The notes: generated by a model not told the origin, from the letters alone. A stretch of DNA of 48,142 nucleotides from Anaeromyxobacter terrae (GCF_022690685.1 NZ_JALCYY010000042.1:1-48142), one strand, 5' to 3'. Positions 21,273-31,494 are shown, counted from the stretch's first letter. Made by a program: numbers and translations.

Positions 21273-21758
21273 GTGAGAGCCCGCGTCCTCGCCCTCGCCT
21301 TCGTCGCCGCGCTGGCCGCCGCGCCTGCGCGCGCCGACGCCCCCACCCCGCCGCGCCTCCCGCCCCCTGCTCCGCTGCCGCCGCCCGCCGGCTCCGAGCG
21401 GGTCGAGGTCCGCGTCACGTTCCCGCCGTGGCAGTACACAGGCAGGTTCCGGCTCGAGACGGCGTCCGGCGAGCTCGTCGATCAGGGGACGGCGCGGGAC
21501 GACGGCGGGTTCGCGTCGCAGGCGACCGTGGAGCGCGTGCTCGAGGGCGCCCGCGGGACGCTCGTCCTCCGCGTGGAACGCAACGCGAAGGTGCCGCGCT
21601 TCCCGGCGCTGTTCGGGCGATGGACGGTCGTGCGTGGCACGGGCGCGTACGCCCGCGCCGTCGGCCGCGGTACGTTCACGAGCTGTGCGTCCGGCGAGGT
21701 GGGCAAGGGGAGCCCCTTCGAGCTGCAGACGCTCGTGGGCCACGCGCGCCTCCGGTGA
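21273..21758 (+). CDS. Secreted protein of unknown function
   Basis: About 161 residues. The start is probably the GTG at 21273, because AGGAGG (21261-21266) is spaced 6 nt from it but directly abuts the alternative ATG at 21267; that ATG overlaps the kinase stop. The N-terminus is a signal peptide (ARVLALAFVAALAAAPARA) followed by a Pro-rich linker. The mature domain (~95 residues) is beta-rich with no motif I recognise. The overlap suggests cotranscription with the kinase, so it may be a periplasmic partner; that is inference. Confidence 0.75.
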   Translation: MRARVLALAFVAALAAAPARADAPTPPRLPPPAPLPPPAGSERVEVRVTFPPWQYTGRFRLETASGELVDQGTARDDGGFASQATVERVLEGARGTLVLRVERNAKVPRFPALFGRWTVVRGTGAYARAVGRGTFTSCASGEVGKGSPFELQTLVGHARLR

Positions 21759-21871
21759 TCCCCCTGGCCCCGCGGTGGGTCCCCGATGGACCCGCGGCGG
21801 CTCGCGTCACGAGACTCCTTCTCGCCGCTCTTCATCCATGGGTGGCCGTATCGCCCTCGGAGGAGTGGATC

Positions 21872-22192
21872 ATGACGAGCGAGAAGCACGACACTCTCTT
21901 TGCCGGGCTGCCGCGAAGGCGGCGTCTCGCTGGACTCGTCACGATCGCCCTCTGGCTGGGGATCGGCGCCGCCTTCGTGACGGACATGGTCCCGACCCGG
22001 TCGAGCATCGACTGGCTGTACGGGGTCGAGGCGCGGCGCGATGCGTACGCCCGCGTCCTCGCCGCGCGCGCCGCGCAGCAGACCCCCGCGCCGCGCCGCG
22101 CTGCGCGCGCCGTCCCCGCCGCCGCGGCGGCCATCACTCGCACGGCATCGCAGGCGCACGCGCCGGAGGCCGCGATCTGCCAGGCGCCGTGA
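21872..22192 (+). CDS. Small membrane protein, unknown
   Basis: 106 residues. The ATG at 21872 has an excellent SD (GGAGGAG, 21859-21865). It has a basic N-terminus (PRRRR), one transmembrane helix at ~20-40 (LAGLVTIALWLGIGAAFVTDMV), then an Ala/Arg/Pro-rich low-complexity tail ending in a Cys near the C-terminus. It lies 113 bp after the preceding gene on the same strand. No family recognised. Confidence 0.7.
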   Translation: MTSEKHDTLFAGLPRRRRLAGLVTIALWLGIGAAFVTDMVPTRSSIDWLYGVEARRDAYARVLAARAAQQTPAPRRAARAVPAAAAAITRTASQAHAPEAAICQAP

Positions 22193-22216
22193 CGGGGGCG
22201 GCTCCCGCCGGGAGGC

Positions 22217-22456
22217 CTACCCGCGCCGGCCGAGGAGCCACAGCAGGAGCGTGAGGACGATCGACAGGACGACCGACGTTCCGAGCGGCAGGTAGAGCCG
22301 GAAGCCGTCTCGCTCCACCGAGAGGTCGCCCGGCAGCCGTCCGAGGCGCAGCCCGGGGAAGCGTTCGGCGAGGATGAGCAGGACGCCGGCGATCGCGATC
22401 ACCGCGCCCGCGAGGACGAGCATCCGGCCGAGGCCTCCGAGGCCACCCGCTGGCAT
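22217..22456 (-). CDS. DUF2905-family membrane protein
   Basis: 79 residues. Two transmembrane helices flank the conserved loop LGRLPGDLSVERDGFRLYLPL, which identifies the DUF2905 family. Function unknown. On the minus strand TAGGAT (22468-22463) ends 6 nt before the ATG, with TCGCGA 17 nt further up and no SD, so it is another candidate leaderless gene. It is convergent with the small membrane gene before it. Confidence 0.9.
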   Translation of the reverse strand: MPAGGLGGLGRMLVLAGAVIAIAGVLLILAERFPGLRLGRLPGDLSVERDGFRLYLPLGTSVVLSIVLTLLLWLLGRRG

Positions 22457-22527
22457 GAGGCGATCCTAGCGGGAGCGAGAGCGAGTCGCGAGAGGACGGC
22501 CGAGCCACCGCGCCCGCGCGCCCTGCT

Positions 22528-23706
22528 TCACCCCGTCGCGACCCCGGGCAGCACCTCCTCGAGCGCCGCGAGGAACGCGTCCACCTGCGCGTCCGTGTGC
22601 CCGGCGGTCAACGTGACGCGCAGCCGGCTCGTGCCGCGCGGCACGGTGGGGGGCCGGATGGCGCGCACGTAGAAGCCGCGCTCGCGCAGCGCCTGCGAGG
22701 CGGCGACGGCGCGGGCCTCGTCTCCGAGGATCACCGGGAAGATCGGCGCCGCCACCCGCGCCACGTCGAACCCGAGCCGGGTAAGGCCCGCCTTCATCCG
22801 CGCGACGAGCGCGGCGAGGCGGGCGCGGCGCTCCGGCTCCGTCGCGACGATCCCGAGCGCGGCGAGCGCCGCGGCGGAGGCGGCGGGCGCGGGGGCCGTG
22901 GTGAACACGAACGTGCGCGCGCGCGTGACGAGCAGCTCGACGAGCCGCCGCTCCCCGGCCACGAACGCGCCGGCCGCGCCGAGCGCCTTGCCGAGCGTTC
23001 CCATGTGCACGTCGACGCGGTCGGCGACGCCGAGCGCCTCGGCGAGGCCGCCGCCGCGCGGCCCGAGCACGCCCTCCGCGTGCGCCTCGTCCACGTAGAG
23101 CATCGCGCCGTGCCGGTCGCAGAGGTCGGCGAGCTCGCGGAGCGGCGCCGCGTCGCCGTCCATCGAGAAGATCGCGTCCGTGACGACGAGCTTGCGCCGC
23201 GCGCGCGTGCGCGCGAGGAGGTCCGCGAGCTCCTCAACGTCGCAGTGCCGGTAGCGCACGAGCTCGGCGCGCGACAGGAGGCAGCCGTCCAGGATGGACG
23301 CGTGGTTCAGCACGTCGGAGAAGACGGCGTCGTCGCGCCCGACGAGCGCCGCGGGGACGCCCGCGTTGGCGTGGTAGCCGGAGCCGAACAGGAGCGCCGC
23401 CTCCGTCCCGGCGTGCGCCGCGAGCGCCCGCTCGAGCGCGCCGTGCACCGGGAGATCGCCCGCGACGAGGCGCGACGCGCCGCTCCCCGCCCCCTCGCGC
23501 TCGGCGGCCTCGGCCGCGGCGCGCCGGAGGCGCGGATCGGCAGCGAGCGCGAGGTAGTCGTTGGAGCAGAGGTTCACGAGCCGGCGGCCGCCGACCTCCA
23601 CCTCGGGCCCCTGGGGCGAGCCGATGGGCTCGAGGGCGCGCCGGAGCCCCTTCGCCCCGAGCGCCTCGAGCTCGCGATCGATCCAGTCGAGCGAGCCGCG
23701 CGCCAT
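22528..23706 (-). CDS. bioF: 8-amino-7-oxononanoate synthase
   Basis: 392 residues, normal length. This PLP enzyme condenses pimeloyl-ACP/CoA with L-alanine in biotin synthesis. Visible features are the substrate motif NLCSNDYLALA, the VDEAHAEGVLG aspartate region and the PLP lysine K240 in HMGTLGKALGAAG. It starts 3 nt after the bioB stop, so the two are one operon. bioA and bioD are not in the window. A 2-amino-3-ketobutyrate CoA ligase is the close paralog, but pairing with bioB favours bioF. Confidence 0.95.
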   Translation of the reverse strand: MARGSLDWIDRELEALGAKGLRRALEPIGSPQGPEVEVGGRRLVNLCSNDYLALAADPRLRRAAAEAAEREGAGSGASRLVAGDLPVHGALERALAAHAGTEAALLFGSGYHANAGVPAALVGRDDAVFSDVLNHASILDGCLLSRAELVRYRHCDVEELADLLARTRARRKLVVTDAIFSMDGDAAPLRELADLCDRHGAMLYVDEAHAEGVLGPRGGGLAEALGVADRVDVHMGTLGKALGAAGAFVAGERRLVELLVTRARTFVFTTAPAPAASAAALAALGIVATEPERRARLAALVARMKAGLTRLGFDVARVAAPIFPVILGDEARAVAASQALRERGFYVRAIRPPTVPRGTSRLRVTLTAGHTDAQVDAFLAALEEVLPGVATG

Positions 23707-23709
23707 CGC

Positions 23710-24819
23710 CTACGCGCAGCCGCCGCGCGGCGCGCCGACGACCGGGAGCGCCCGCTTCCCGCCCGGCTCGGCCGCCCGGCGGTTCCACTCCGCGTCGCTC
23801 GGGGCCGTCCCGTCGAACGACCAGGCGCGGCCGGTGTCGGGCGGGCGGAGCGAGAGCCCCTGGCCCTCCACCATCTCGACCGTCTCGCCCGGCCCGCGGC
23901 CCGCGCTCGTGAGGTAGTTGCCGACCATGGTGCCGTTCGCGCCGGCCCGGAAGATGAGGTGCTGCCGCGCGCCGAGGTTCACCTCGCGGCCGCCCATCAC
24001 GAAGATGTGCGCCGCCGGCATCATGAGCCGGAACACCGCGATCGCGGCGAGGCACTCCTCCGCCGTGATCGCCTGCACGTGCTCCATCGGCGTGCCGGGC
24101 CGCGGGTTCAGGAAGTTCATCGGCACGCAGTCGATGCCGAGCTCGCGGATCGTCTCGGCGAGCTCGACGCGCTGCTCCGGCGTCTCGCCCATCCCGAGGA
24201 TGCCGCCCGAGCAGAGCTGCAGGCCCTGCCGCTTCGCGGCGCGGATGGTCTCGAGCTGCTCGTCGTAGGTGTGCGTGGTGCAGACCTTCTCGAAGAAGCT
24301 GCGCGCCGTCTCGAGGTTGTGGTGGTAGTGCATGAGCCCGGCGGCCTTGAGCCGGACGAGCTCCGGCTCGCGCACGAGGCCGAGCGACGCGCACGGCTCC
24401 ACCGCCGTCTCGGCGCGCAGCTTCCGCACCGCCTCCTCGATGGTCGCGAGCTCGCCCTCCTTCGCGACGCGCGTACCGGAGGTCACGATCGAGAACTCGC
24501 GCGCGCCGGCGCGCTCCGCCGCCTTCGCCTGAGCGACGATCTCCTCGGCCGGGACGAGCGGATAGACCGGCGCGTCCGCCTCGGGGAAGTGCGCCGACTG
24601 CGAGCAGAACCCGCAGTTCTCCGGGCAGCGGCCGCTCTTCGCGTTCGTGATGCCGCAGAGCGCGACCTCGTCCCCGTGGACGGCCCGGCGCACGGCCTCG
24701 GCGCGATCGAGCAGCGCCTCGAGCGCGGGGCCGGAGGTGTGGCGGATGAGCGTGCGCGCCTCGTCGGCGCCGATGGGCGTGATGCCGGGCGGGAGCTGGG
24801 TCTCTGCGGTCTCGCACAT
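23710..24819 (-). CDS. bioB: Biotin synthase (radical SAM)
   Basis: 369 residues, with a C-terminal tail ~20 longer than the E. coli enzyme. It inserts sulfur into dethiobiotin. The radical-SAM cluster motif is C65-x3-C69-x2-C72 ([10 protein letters not shown]). Other BioB signatures are [27 protein letters not shown] and the Cys/Asn positions of the auxiliary cluster site. The ATG at 24819 has no SD; a very good promoter ends 9 nt upstream. bioF follows immediately. Confidence 0.96.
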   Translation of the reverse strand: MCETAETQLPPGITPIGADEARTLIRHTSGPALEALLDRAEAVRRAVHGDEVALCGITNAKSGRCPENCGFCSQSAHFPEADAPVYPLVPAEEIVAQAKAAERAGAREFSIVTSGTRVAKEGELATIEEAVRKLRAETAVEPCASLGLVREPELVRLKAAGLMHYHHNLETARSFFEKVCTTHTYDEQLETIRAAKRQGLQLCSGGILGMGETPEQRVELAETIRELGIDCVPMNFLNPRPGTPMEHVQAITAEECLAAIAVFRLMMPAAHIFVMGGREVNLGARQHLIFRAGANGTMVGNYLTSAGRGPGETVEMVEGQGLSLRPPDTGRAWSFDGTAPSDAEWNRRAAEPGGKRALPVVGAPRGGCA

Positions 24820-24828
24820 GGGAGCCGC

Positions 24829-24857
24829 ACGATAGAGGCCGCGGATCCGGTCGTCAA
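24829..24857 (-). promoter_or_regulatory. Promoter of bioBF
   Basis: On the minus strand TTGACG (24857-24852), exactly 17 nt, TATCGT (24834-24829). The -10 ends 9 nt before the bioB ATG, giving a leader of only a few nucleotides. This is the best sigma70-type match in the window. Confidence 0.65.
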
Positions 24858-24977
24858 CCGACCGGGCAGGCAGGGGTTTACGACGCGGCGCGCCGCCCGC
24901 GCGCGAGCCGGCGTGGGGGAGCCGGCGGCTGCGTCGCCTCCGGAGGAGTGGCTAGCTTTCGGATCGGGAGGGAAACA

Positions 24978-25130
24978 ATGCTCTGGACGATCACGATCCT
25001 GCTCGTCGTGCTGTGGGCCATCGGCATGGTCTCCGGCGCGGCGCTCGGCTGGTGGATTCACCTGCTGCTCATCCTCGCGGTCATCTCGCTCATCTTCGCC
25101 GTCATGCGCCGCGGCTCCGCTGCGATCTGA
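24978..25130 (+). CDS. Lmo0937-type small membrane protein
   Basis: 50 residues from the ATG at 24978, which has a GGAGGG SD. Two hydrophobic helices make up nearly the whole protein (TITILLVVLWAIGMVSG, then WWIHLLLILAVISLIFAV). The pattern matches the lmo0937/DUF5670 family, common as small stress-associated membrane proteins. Function unknown. An upstream ATG in frame is less likely because the SD fits this start. Confidence 0.85.
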   Translation: MLWTITILLVVLWAIGMVSGAALGWWIHLLLILAVISLIFAVMRRGSAAI

Positions 25131-25250
25131 CCCGGGCGGCGGCGTCGTCCCGTACGGCCGGCGCCGCCGCGTCGTTCCCGCCGGTCGCTGACCGGCCAGG
25201 CGTACCAGCGCCAGCGCGGCCGTCGCCCGGCCGGGAGCCCCGCGCCGGCG

Positions 25251-25490
25251 TCACGCGTCGTTCGGCTGCGCGGCCACGGCCGGCTCTCTCCTGGCCAGCC
25301 CGGCCTTCTCGAGGATCATCTCGGCCGGGCAGAACCCGGTGAAGGCGCTCTGCAGCAGGTTCACGCCGACGAAGGCGGTGAGCCACAGAAAGCGCGCCGA
25401 CACGAACAGGGGACTGCCTGCGACCCCCAGGACGAGAGAGGCGAGGACGAAGGTTCCGGCGATGACGCGAACGCCGCGATCCACGGTCAT
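25251..25490 (-). CDS. DUF2892 (YgaP-like) membrane protein
   Basis: 79 residues from the ATG at 25490, with AAGGAG 8 nt upstream. Two transmembrane helices and the conserved segment NLLQSAFTGFCPAEMILEKAG identify the DUF2892 family, the membrane part of rhodanese YgaP. No rhodanese domain is fused or adjacent. It is convergent with the preceding small membrane gene; the 120-bp gap holds a long GC-rich inverted repeat (GGCGGCG...CGCCGCC). Confidence 0.88.
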   Translation of the reverse strand: MTVDRGVRVIAGTFVLASLVLGVAGSPLFVSARFLWLTAFVGVNLLQSAFTGFCPAEMILEKAGLARREPAVAAQPNDA

Positions 25491-25603
25491 GCGTTGAGCT
25501 CCTTGGGACGTCGAGGCGGGACGCCCTGCGCGATCGGAGACGACGGGGCGCGAAAGGATTCCGGGCGTCCCGCGATGGTCAGAGCGGCGTGATAGCTGAA
25601 CGC

Positions 25604-26989
25604 ATGGCCCGCCCCGCCCCGAAGGCGAAGACCGTCTACGCCTGCGCCGAGTGCGGCCAGACGAGCCCGAAGTGGCTCGGCCAGTGCCCTGCCTGCAAGC
25701 AGTGGAACACGATGCAGGAGGAGCTCGCCGCCCCTGAGCCGAAGGGTGCCGTGCCACGCGGGTGGGGGGTCGCCAGCTCCGCGAAGCCGATCGCGCTCAG
25801 CGAGGTCGAGGCGCGCGACGAGGAGCGGCAGCGCACCGGCATCGGCGAGCTCGACCGCGTGCTCGGCGGCGGTGTCGTCCCGGGCGCGCTCGTCCTGCTC
25901 GGCGGCGACCCGGGCATCGGCAAGTCGACCCTGCTCCTCGCGGCGCTCGACCGCCTCGCGCGCGCCACCCCCGACCGGACGGTGCTGTACGTCTCCGGCG
26001 AGGAGTCGGCGCGCCAGGTGAAGCTCCGCGCCGACCGGCTGGGCGTCGGCGCCGGGAACCTCCGCGTCCTCGCGGAGACCGACGCGCAGAAGGTGCTGCA
26101 CGCGGCGGAGGCGCTCGCGCCCGCCGCCGTGGCGGTGGACTCGATCCAGACGCAGTACCTGCCCGAGCTGCAGAGCGCGCCGGGCACCGTGACGCAGATC
26201 CGCGAGGTCGCCGCGCGGTTCATGGCGTACGCGAAGACGACCGAGACGCCGGTCTTCCTCGTGGGCCACGTGACGAAGGACGGCGCCATCGCCGGCCCGC
26301 GCGTCCTCGAGCACATGGTGGACACGGTCCTCTACTTCGAGGGCGGGGGCGCGCACCCCTACCGCGTGCTGCGGGCCCACAAGAACCGCTTCGGCTCGGC
26401 GAGCGAGATCGGGGTGTTCGAGATGAAGGCGGGCGGGCTCGCCGAGGTCACGAACCCATCGGCGCTGTTCCTCGCCGAGCGCCCCGAGGACGCGCCGGGC
26501 AGCGCCGTGACCGCGGTGCTCAACGGGACGCGCACGGTGCTCGTCGAGATCCAGGCGCTCGTGGCGCCGACCGGCTTCGGAACCCCGCGCCGCACCGCGC
26601 TCGGCATCGACTCGAACCGCGTCGCGCTCCTCGCGGCGGTGCTCGAGAAGAAGGTCGGGATGGAGATCCTGGGCTGCGATCTCTTCGTGAACGTCGCCGG
26701 GGGGCTCTCGGTGGACGACCCCGCCGCGGATCTCGCCGCCGTGGCCGCGCTCGCCTCGAGCTTCCGGGATCGCGCGCTGCCGCGGCGTACGCTCGTGCTC
26801 GGCGAGGTCGGCCTCGCGGGCGAGGTCCGCGCGGTGTCCCAGCCCGAGATCCGGCTCGCCGAGGCCGCCCGGCTCGGGTTCGAGCGCGCCATCGTCCCCG
26901 CCGCGAGCGCGCGGCACGCGGAGGTGCCGTCGGGGATCGAGATCGTCGGCGTGGACACGGTCGCCGACGCGCTCGACCGGCTGGGGTGA
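25604..26989 (+). CDS. radA: DNA repair protein RadA (Sms)
   Basis: 461 residues from the ATG at 25604; an in-frame GTG lies 15 nt upstream. RadA is a RecA-like helicase that extends recombination intermediates. Visible are the N-terminal zinc finger C14-x2-C17-x10-C28-x2-C31, Walker A GGDPGIGKST (100-109), the RadA-specific KNRFGS motif (260-265) and a C-terminal Lon-protease-like fold (LGCDLFVNVAGGLSVDDPAADLA). No clear SD; TAGCTG lies 5 nt before the ATG. Confidence 0.97.
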   Translation: MARPAPKAKTVYACAECGQTSPKWLGQCPACKQWNTMQEELAAPEPKGAVPRGWGVASSAKPIALSEVEARDEERQRTGIGELDRVLGGGVVPGALVLLGGDPGIGKSTLLLAALDRLARATPDRTVLYVSGEESARQVKLRADRLGVGAGNLRVLAETDAQKVLHAAEALAPAAVAVDSIQTQYLPELQSAPGTVTQIREVAARFMAYAKTTETPVFLVGHVTKDGAIAGPRVLEHMVDTVLYFEGGGAHPYRVLRAHKNRFGSASEIGVFEMKAGGLAEVTNPSALFLAERPEDAPGSAVTAVLNGTRTVLVEIQALVAPTGFGTPRRTALGIDSNRVALLAAVLEKKVGMEILGCDLFVNVAGGLSVDDPAADLAAVAALASSFRDRALPRRTLVLGEVGLAGEVRAVSQPEIRLAEAARLGFERAIVPAASARHAEVPSGIEIVGVDTVADALDRLG

Positions 26990-27112
26990 CTGCCGCGCCA
27001 GCGCACCAAGCTCGTTCGACGAGGCACACGAAACCGGAGCCGAGGCGGGCTACCGCAGCGACGCGCGCCGAGGCGCTCCTTCGACGGAGCCGCGCACAGC
27101 GGCGCCTGGCAG

Positions 27113-27127
27113 TGCGCCGCAGGCGCA
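27113..27127. terminator. Short hairpin between radA and glpK
   Basis: TGCGCC-GCA-GGCGCA, a perfect 6-bp stem in the 182-bp gap between these convergent genes. No U-tract. It may act as a weak bidirectional terminator. Nothing else is recognised in the gap. Confidence 0.3.
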
Positions 27128-27171
27128 AGGAGCGAGGACGCCCGCCGCAGGCCCGGGATCGTGCGCCGCAG

Positions 27172-28650
<1,479 letters not shown>

Positions 28651-28652
28651 GC

Positions 28653-29546
28653 TCACCTCGCGCGCGGGCGCCGCCCCGTCCCGCGCCGCCTCGTGCCACC
28701 GTCCTGCTCCCGCGTCCCGGCCCCGTCCTCACCGCGCGCCCTCCGTCCAGGCGCCGCCGAGCCGCGCGCGCCCGGCACGGGGAGGCCGGTCAGGAAGCGC
28801 GCGGTCACGTCCGCGCAGAGGTCGCGCTCCACGTCGATGCCGACGAGGTGCCAGCTGTCCTCGAGGATCACGAGCTCCGCCGGCCCGCTGCCGATGCGAC
28901 GCGCGAGCCGCCGGGACCCGCCGACGGTCACGGTGTGATCGTGCGCCCCCGCCACGACGAGCGCGGGCGCGGCGATGCCCGGCAGCTGCCGGTCCACGTG
29001 CTCGGCGAGCGCGGTGAGCTCCGCGACCGCCGCGAGCGGCACGCCGCCGAGGGTCGGGCCGCGGTTGCGCTCGCGCATCTCGGGATCGTGCACGTCCGAG
29101 CCGGCCTCCTTGGGGACGACGAGCCGGGAGAGCGGACCGAGTCGCGCCAGCAGGGCGCCGAGGCGGCCGTGGAGCTGGAGCTCGAGCGCCGGCGCGAGGA
29201 GGACGAGGCCGTCGACACGCTCGGGGTGATCGTGGGCGAGCGCGCAAGCGACGAGCGCGCCCATGGAGCAGCCGACCACGAAGGTGCGCCGCGCGCCCTC
29301 GAGCCGGGCGAGCTCGCGGCGCGCCTTGGCGACCCACTCCGGCCACGGCACGCCGAGCAGCTCCCGAGCGTCGCCGCCGTGCCCCGCCATTACGGGCGCG
29401 AGGCAGCGCATGCCCGCCTCGGCGAGGCGGCGCGCGACGACGTGCATCTCGAAGGTGGAGCCGGTGAGGCCGTGCAGGAGCAGCACGGCGTCCGGGCCGC
29501 CGCGCAGCTCGAACTCCCTCCCGTGCTCGATCCCCGTGCGTGCCAA
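28653..29546 (-). CDS. Alpha/beta-hydrolase, carboxylesterase / monoacylglycerol lipase-like
   Basis: 297 residues. The oxyanion region is LLLHGLTGS. The nucleophile elbow GCSMG gives Ser94; the acid is probably Asp203 (AHDHTV) and the base His233 (SWHLVGID). The size and spacing fit Est30-type carboxylesterases and monoacylglycerol lipases. The last ~40 residues are Gly/Arg-rich low complexity and probably not part of the fold. The start appears to be TTG at 29546 with no SD. Immediately downstream glpK suggests that the released glycerol may be the link, which is inference. Confidence 0.88.
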   Translation of the reverse strand: MARTGIEHGREFELRGGPDAVLLLHGLTGSTFEMHVVARRLAEAGMRCLAPVMAGHGGDARELLGVPWPEWVAKARRELARLEGARRTFVVGCSMGALVACALAHDHPERVDGLVLLAPALELQLHGRLGALLARLGPLSRLVVPKEAGSDVHDPEMRERNRGPTLGGVPLAAVAELTALAEHVDRQLPGIAAPALVVAGAHDHTVTVGGSRRLARRIGSGPAELVILEDSWHLVGIDVERDLCADVTARFLTGLPVPGARGSAAPGRRARGEDGAGTREQDGGTRRRGTGRRPRAR

Positions 29547-29555
29547 CCGAACGAT

Positions 29556-29584
29556 CGCTTACCCCTGGACGGGCCTCGTTTCAA
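29556..29584 (-). promoter_or_regulatory. Promoter of the hydrolase-glpK operon
   Basis: On the minus strand TTGAAA (29584-29579), 17 nt, TAAGCG (29561-29556), ending 9 nt before the TTG start. The -35 is 5/6 to consensus. Confidence 0.5.
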
Positions 29585-29632
29585 TGCTCCCGGTGCGGCG
29601 GCCCCGTCCAGGCAGCGCTCCCGGCGCCGGCA

Positions 29633-29641
29633 TGCTAACAC
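29633..29641 (+). promoter_or_regulatory. Extended -10 of the DUF3467 gene
   Basis: TGC followed by TAACAC, ending 6 nt before the ATG at 29648. No -35 and no SD are visible. It is divergent from the hydrolase promoter. Confidence 0.35.
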
Positions 29642-29647
29642 CGCTCC

Positions 29648-29959
29648 ATGCCCGACAAGCCCGGCGCCCCGCCGCACGCGATCCAGCTCCAGCTCGAGAT
29701 CGACCCCGTCACGGCGAACGGCGTCTTCGTGAACATGGCGATGGTGAACCACACCGAGACCGAGTTCACCCTCGACCTCGTCTACATCCAGCCGCAGGCG
29801 CCGAAGGCCACCGTCCGCTCGCGGATCATCACGACGCCCAAGCACATGAAGCGGCTCATGCTCGCGATCCAGGACAACGTCGCGAAGTACGAGGCGCGCT
29901 TCGGGGAGCTCGACCTCGGCGACACGCCACACTTCCCCCACGGCGGCGCGGTGGCGTAG
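29648..29959 (+). CDS. DUF3467-family protein
   Basis: 103 residues. The conserved core of the family is clear: FVNMAMVNHTETEFTLDLVY, then VRSRIITTPKHMKRLMLAIQDNVAKYEARFG. It is a small cytoplasmic protein of unknown function. Its TAG stop shares a base with the GTG start of the next gene (TAGTG), so the two are coupled. Confidence 0.92.
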   Translation: MPDKPGAPPHAIQLQLEIDPVTANGVFVNMAMVNHTETEFTLDLVYIQPQAPKATVRSRIITTPKHMKRLMLAIQDNVAKYEARFGELDLGDTPHFPHGGAVA

Positions 29960-30768
29960 TGCGGATCTCGTCGCCGCTCCTCGGCACGATCCTCGAGCTC
30001 CCGGAGCGGCCCGCGCGGATCGTCTCGCTCGTATCGTCGGCGACCGAGGCGCTCTTCGCGCTCGGCGCCGGCGCCGCGGTCGCGGGCGTCACGCCCTACT
30101 GCGCGCGGTACGTGCCGGGCCTCGCCGCGCCCGTGGTGGCCGACTACGTCTCCGCGGACCCGGAGGCGATCCGCGCCGTGCGCCCGGACCTCGTCGTCGC
30201 GACCGACGGCGTGCAGCTCCCGCTCGCGCGCCGGCTCGCGGCGGCGGGTCTCCCGGTCGCGCTCCTGCCCGTCCCGCAGAGCCGGTTCGGGATCCTGGAG
30301 AACACCGTCGCGCTCGGGGCGCTCGCCGGAAGGCTCGCCGAGGCGAGGGCGCTCTGCGACCGGCTCGAGCGCGCGTGCGCCGAGCTCGTCGCCTCCGCGC
30401 CGGCGCCGCGGCCTCGCGCCTACGCGGAGCTCTGGTTCGGGCGCCACGTGCGGCGCCCGGGCGGGCGCGCGTTCGTGCACGACCTGCTCTGGCTCGCCGG
30501 GCTCGATCCGGTCCACGGCGATCGGCCCGACGCGTACGCCCCGCCGGACCTCGACGAGGTGCCACGGCTCGCGCCCGACTGGGTGATCGTGTTCTCGGAG
30601 CCGGAGCACCCCATCGACGCCGAGGCGCTCGTGCGCGAGCGCGGCTGGGATCGGGCGTTCGCCCCGCGCCTGCTCGCGTCCACCACCGAGCGCGGGCGGA
30701 ACCTCATCCACGACGGACCGTCCTTCGTCGACACCGCGCGCTGGCTGCGCGGCGCGATCGCCCGCTGA
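29959..30768 (+). CDS. BtuF-like helical-backbone metal receptor without signal peptide
   Basis: 269 residues from the GTG at 29959. The fold is the cluster-A/COG0614 substrate-binding type: an N-terminal ARIVSLVSSATEALFALGAG, a second strand VVATDGVQL, a central helix and the C-terminal lobe (YAELWFGRHVRRPGGRAFVHDLLWLAGLDPV, then PDWVIVFSEPEH). Relatives bind cobalamin or siderophores in the periplasm. Here residue 1 leads straight into the fold, with no signal peptide or lipobox, so the protein should be cytoplasmic. No ABC partner is adjacent, although a full B12 operon lies 1.3 kb downstream. The role is unknown; intracellular corrinoid handling is a possibility. Confidence 0.85.
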   Translation: MRISSPLLGTILELPERPARIVSLVSSATEALFALGAGAAVAGVTPYCARYVPGLAAPVVADYVSADPEAIRAVRPDLVVATDGVQLPLARRLAAAGLPVALLPVPQSRFGILENTVALGALAGRLAEARALCDRLERACAELVASAPAPRPRAYAELWFGRHVRRPGGRAFVHDLLWLAGLDPVHGDRPDAYAPPDLDEVPRLAPDWVIVFSEPEHPIDAEALVRERGWDRAFAPRLLASTTERGRNLIHDGPSFVDTARWLRGAIAR

Positions 30769-30916
30769 GCGGCCGCCCCGCGACCGCCGGGGCCGAGCCT
30801 GAACCTCCGTTCCGTGCTCGGCCCCCGTGCTGTCGCGGGGTTCGGACCGGCACGCGCGCTGCTCTCCAGCCGCCTCGCGCGCACGACCGCGCGCCCGAAA
30901 CGGAACGGAGAGAACG

Positions 30917-31177
30917 ATGAGCGACACGAACGACAAGGGTGGCGGCCGGAAGCTCGCCGTCTACGCCATCCCGGACAGCGCGAACGGCGAGCGGACCTGG
31001 TGGCCGAAGATCGGCGTCGCGTTCATGAACCGCGACGGGAGCATCGCGATCCTGCTCGACGCCCTGCCCCTCGGGACGAACAAGCTCCAGGTGCGCGAGA
31101 TGCGCGAGGACGGCCGGCCCGCGGGGAACGGGGCGCCTCGCCGCGTGGGGCTCGAGACGGTCGAGGTGCGGCCGTGA
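30917..31177 (+). CDS. Small conserved-looking cytoplasmic protein
   Basis: 86 residues from the ATG at 30917, with GGAGAG 4 nt upstream. The core KIGVAFMNRDGSIAILLDALPLGTNKLQVRE looks like a small beta-barrel or SH3-like strand set. I have no family name. Its TGA overlaps the GTG start of the ComEA-like gene (GTGA). Confidence 0.75.
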   Translation: MSDTNDKGGGRKLAVYAIPDSANGERTWWPKIGVAFMNRDGSIAILLDALPLGTNKLQVREMREDGRPAGNGAPRRVGLETVEVRP

Positions 31178-31494
31178 GGCGCGCACTCCTCGTCGCGGTC
31201 ACCGCCGCCGTGCTGCTCCTCGCCTCCCCCGCGCTCGCGGGGAAGAAGGCGCTCGCCCCGGGCGAGCGGATCGATCTCAACCGCGCGAACGTGGCCGAGC
31301 TCATGCGCCTGCCCGGCGTCGGCGAGAAGCGCGCCCAGGCGATCGTCGCTCAGCGGACCCGGCAGCCGTTCCGCCGGCCGGAGGACGTGCTCGTCGTGAA
31401 GGGGATCGGCCCCGCGTGGCTCGCAAAGGTGAAGGCGAACGTCACGGTCGGAGCGCCCTCGCCGGGCGCCGCGTCGACCACCGCGCGGCGCTGA
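31174..31494 (+). CDS. comEA: ComEA-like helix-hairpin-helix DNA-binding protein
   Basis: 106 residues from the GTG at 31174. A signal peptide (VAVTAAVLLLASPALAG) precedes tandem helix-hairpin-helix motifs (IDLNRANVAELMRLPGVGEKRAQAIV, then VLVVKGIGPAWLAKV). This is the ComEA DNA-binding module, which in competent bacteria binds incoming DNA in the periplasm. No other competence gene is nearby, so a natural-transformation role is plausible but unproven. It overlaps the upstream small gene. Confidence 0.88.
   Translation: MRRALLVAVTAAVLLLASPALAGKKALAPGERIDLNRANVAELMRLPGVGEKRAQAIVAQRTRQPFRRPEDVLVVKGIGPAWLAKVKANVTVGAPSPGAASTTARR

Noticed and set aside
27000-27170. Possible RNA gene between radA and glpK
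   Set aside because: No tRNA or known RNA fold visible, only short GC hairpins.
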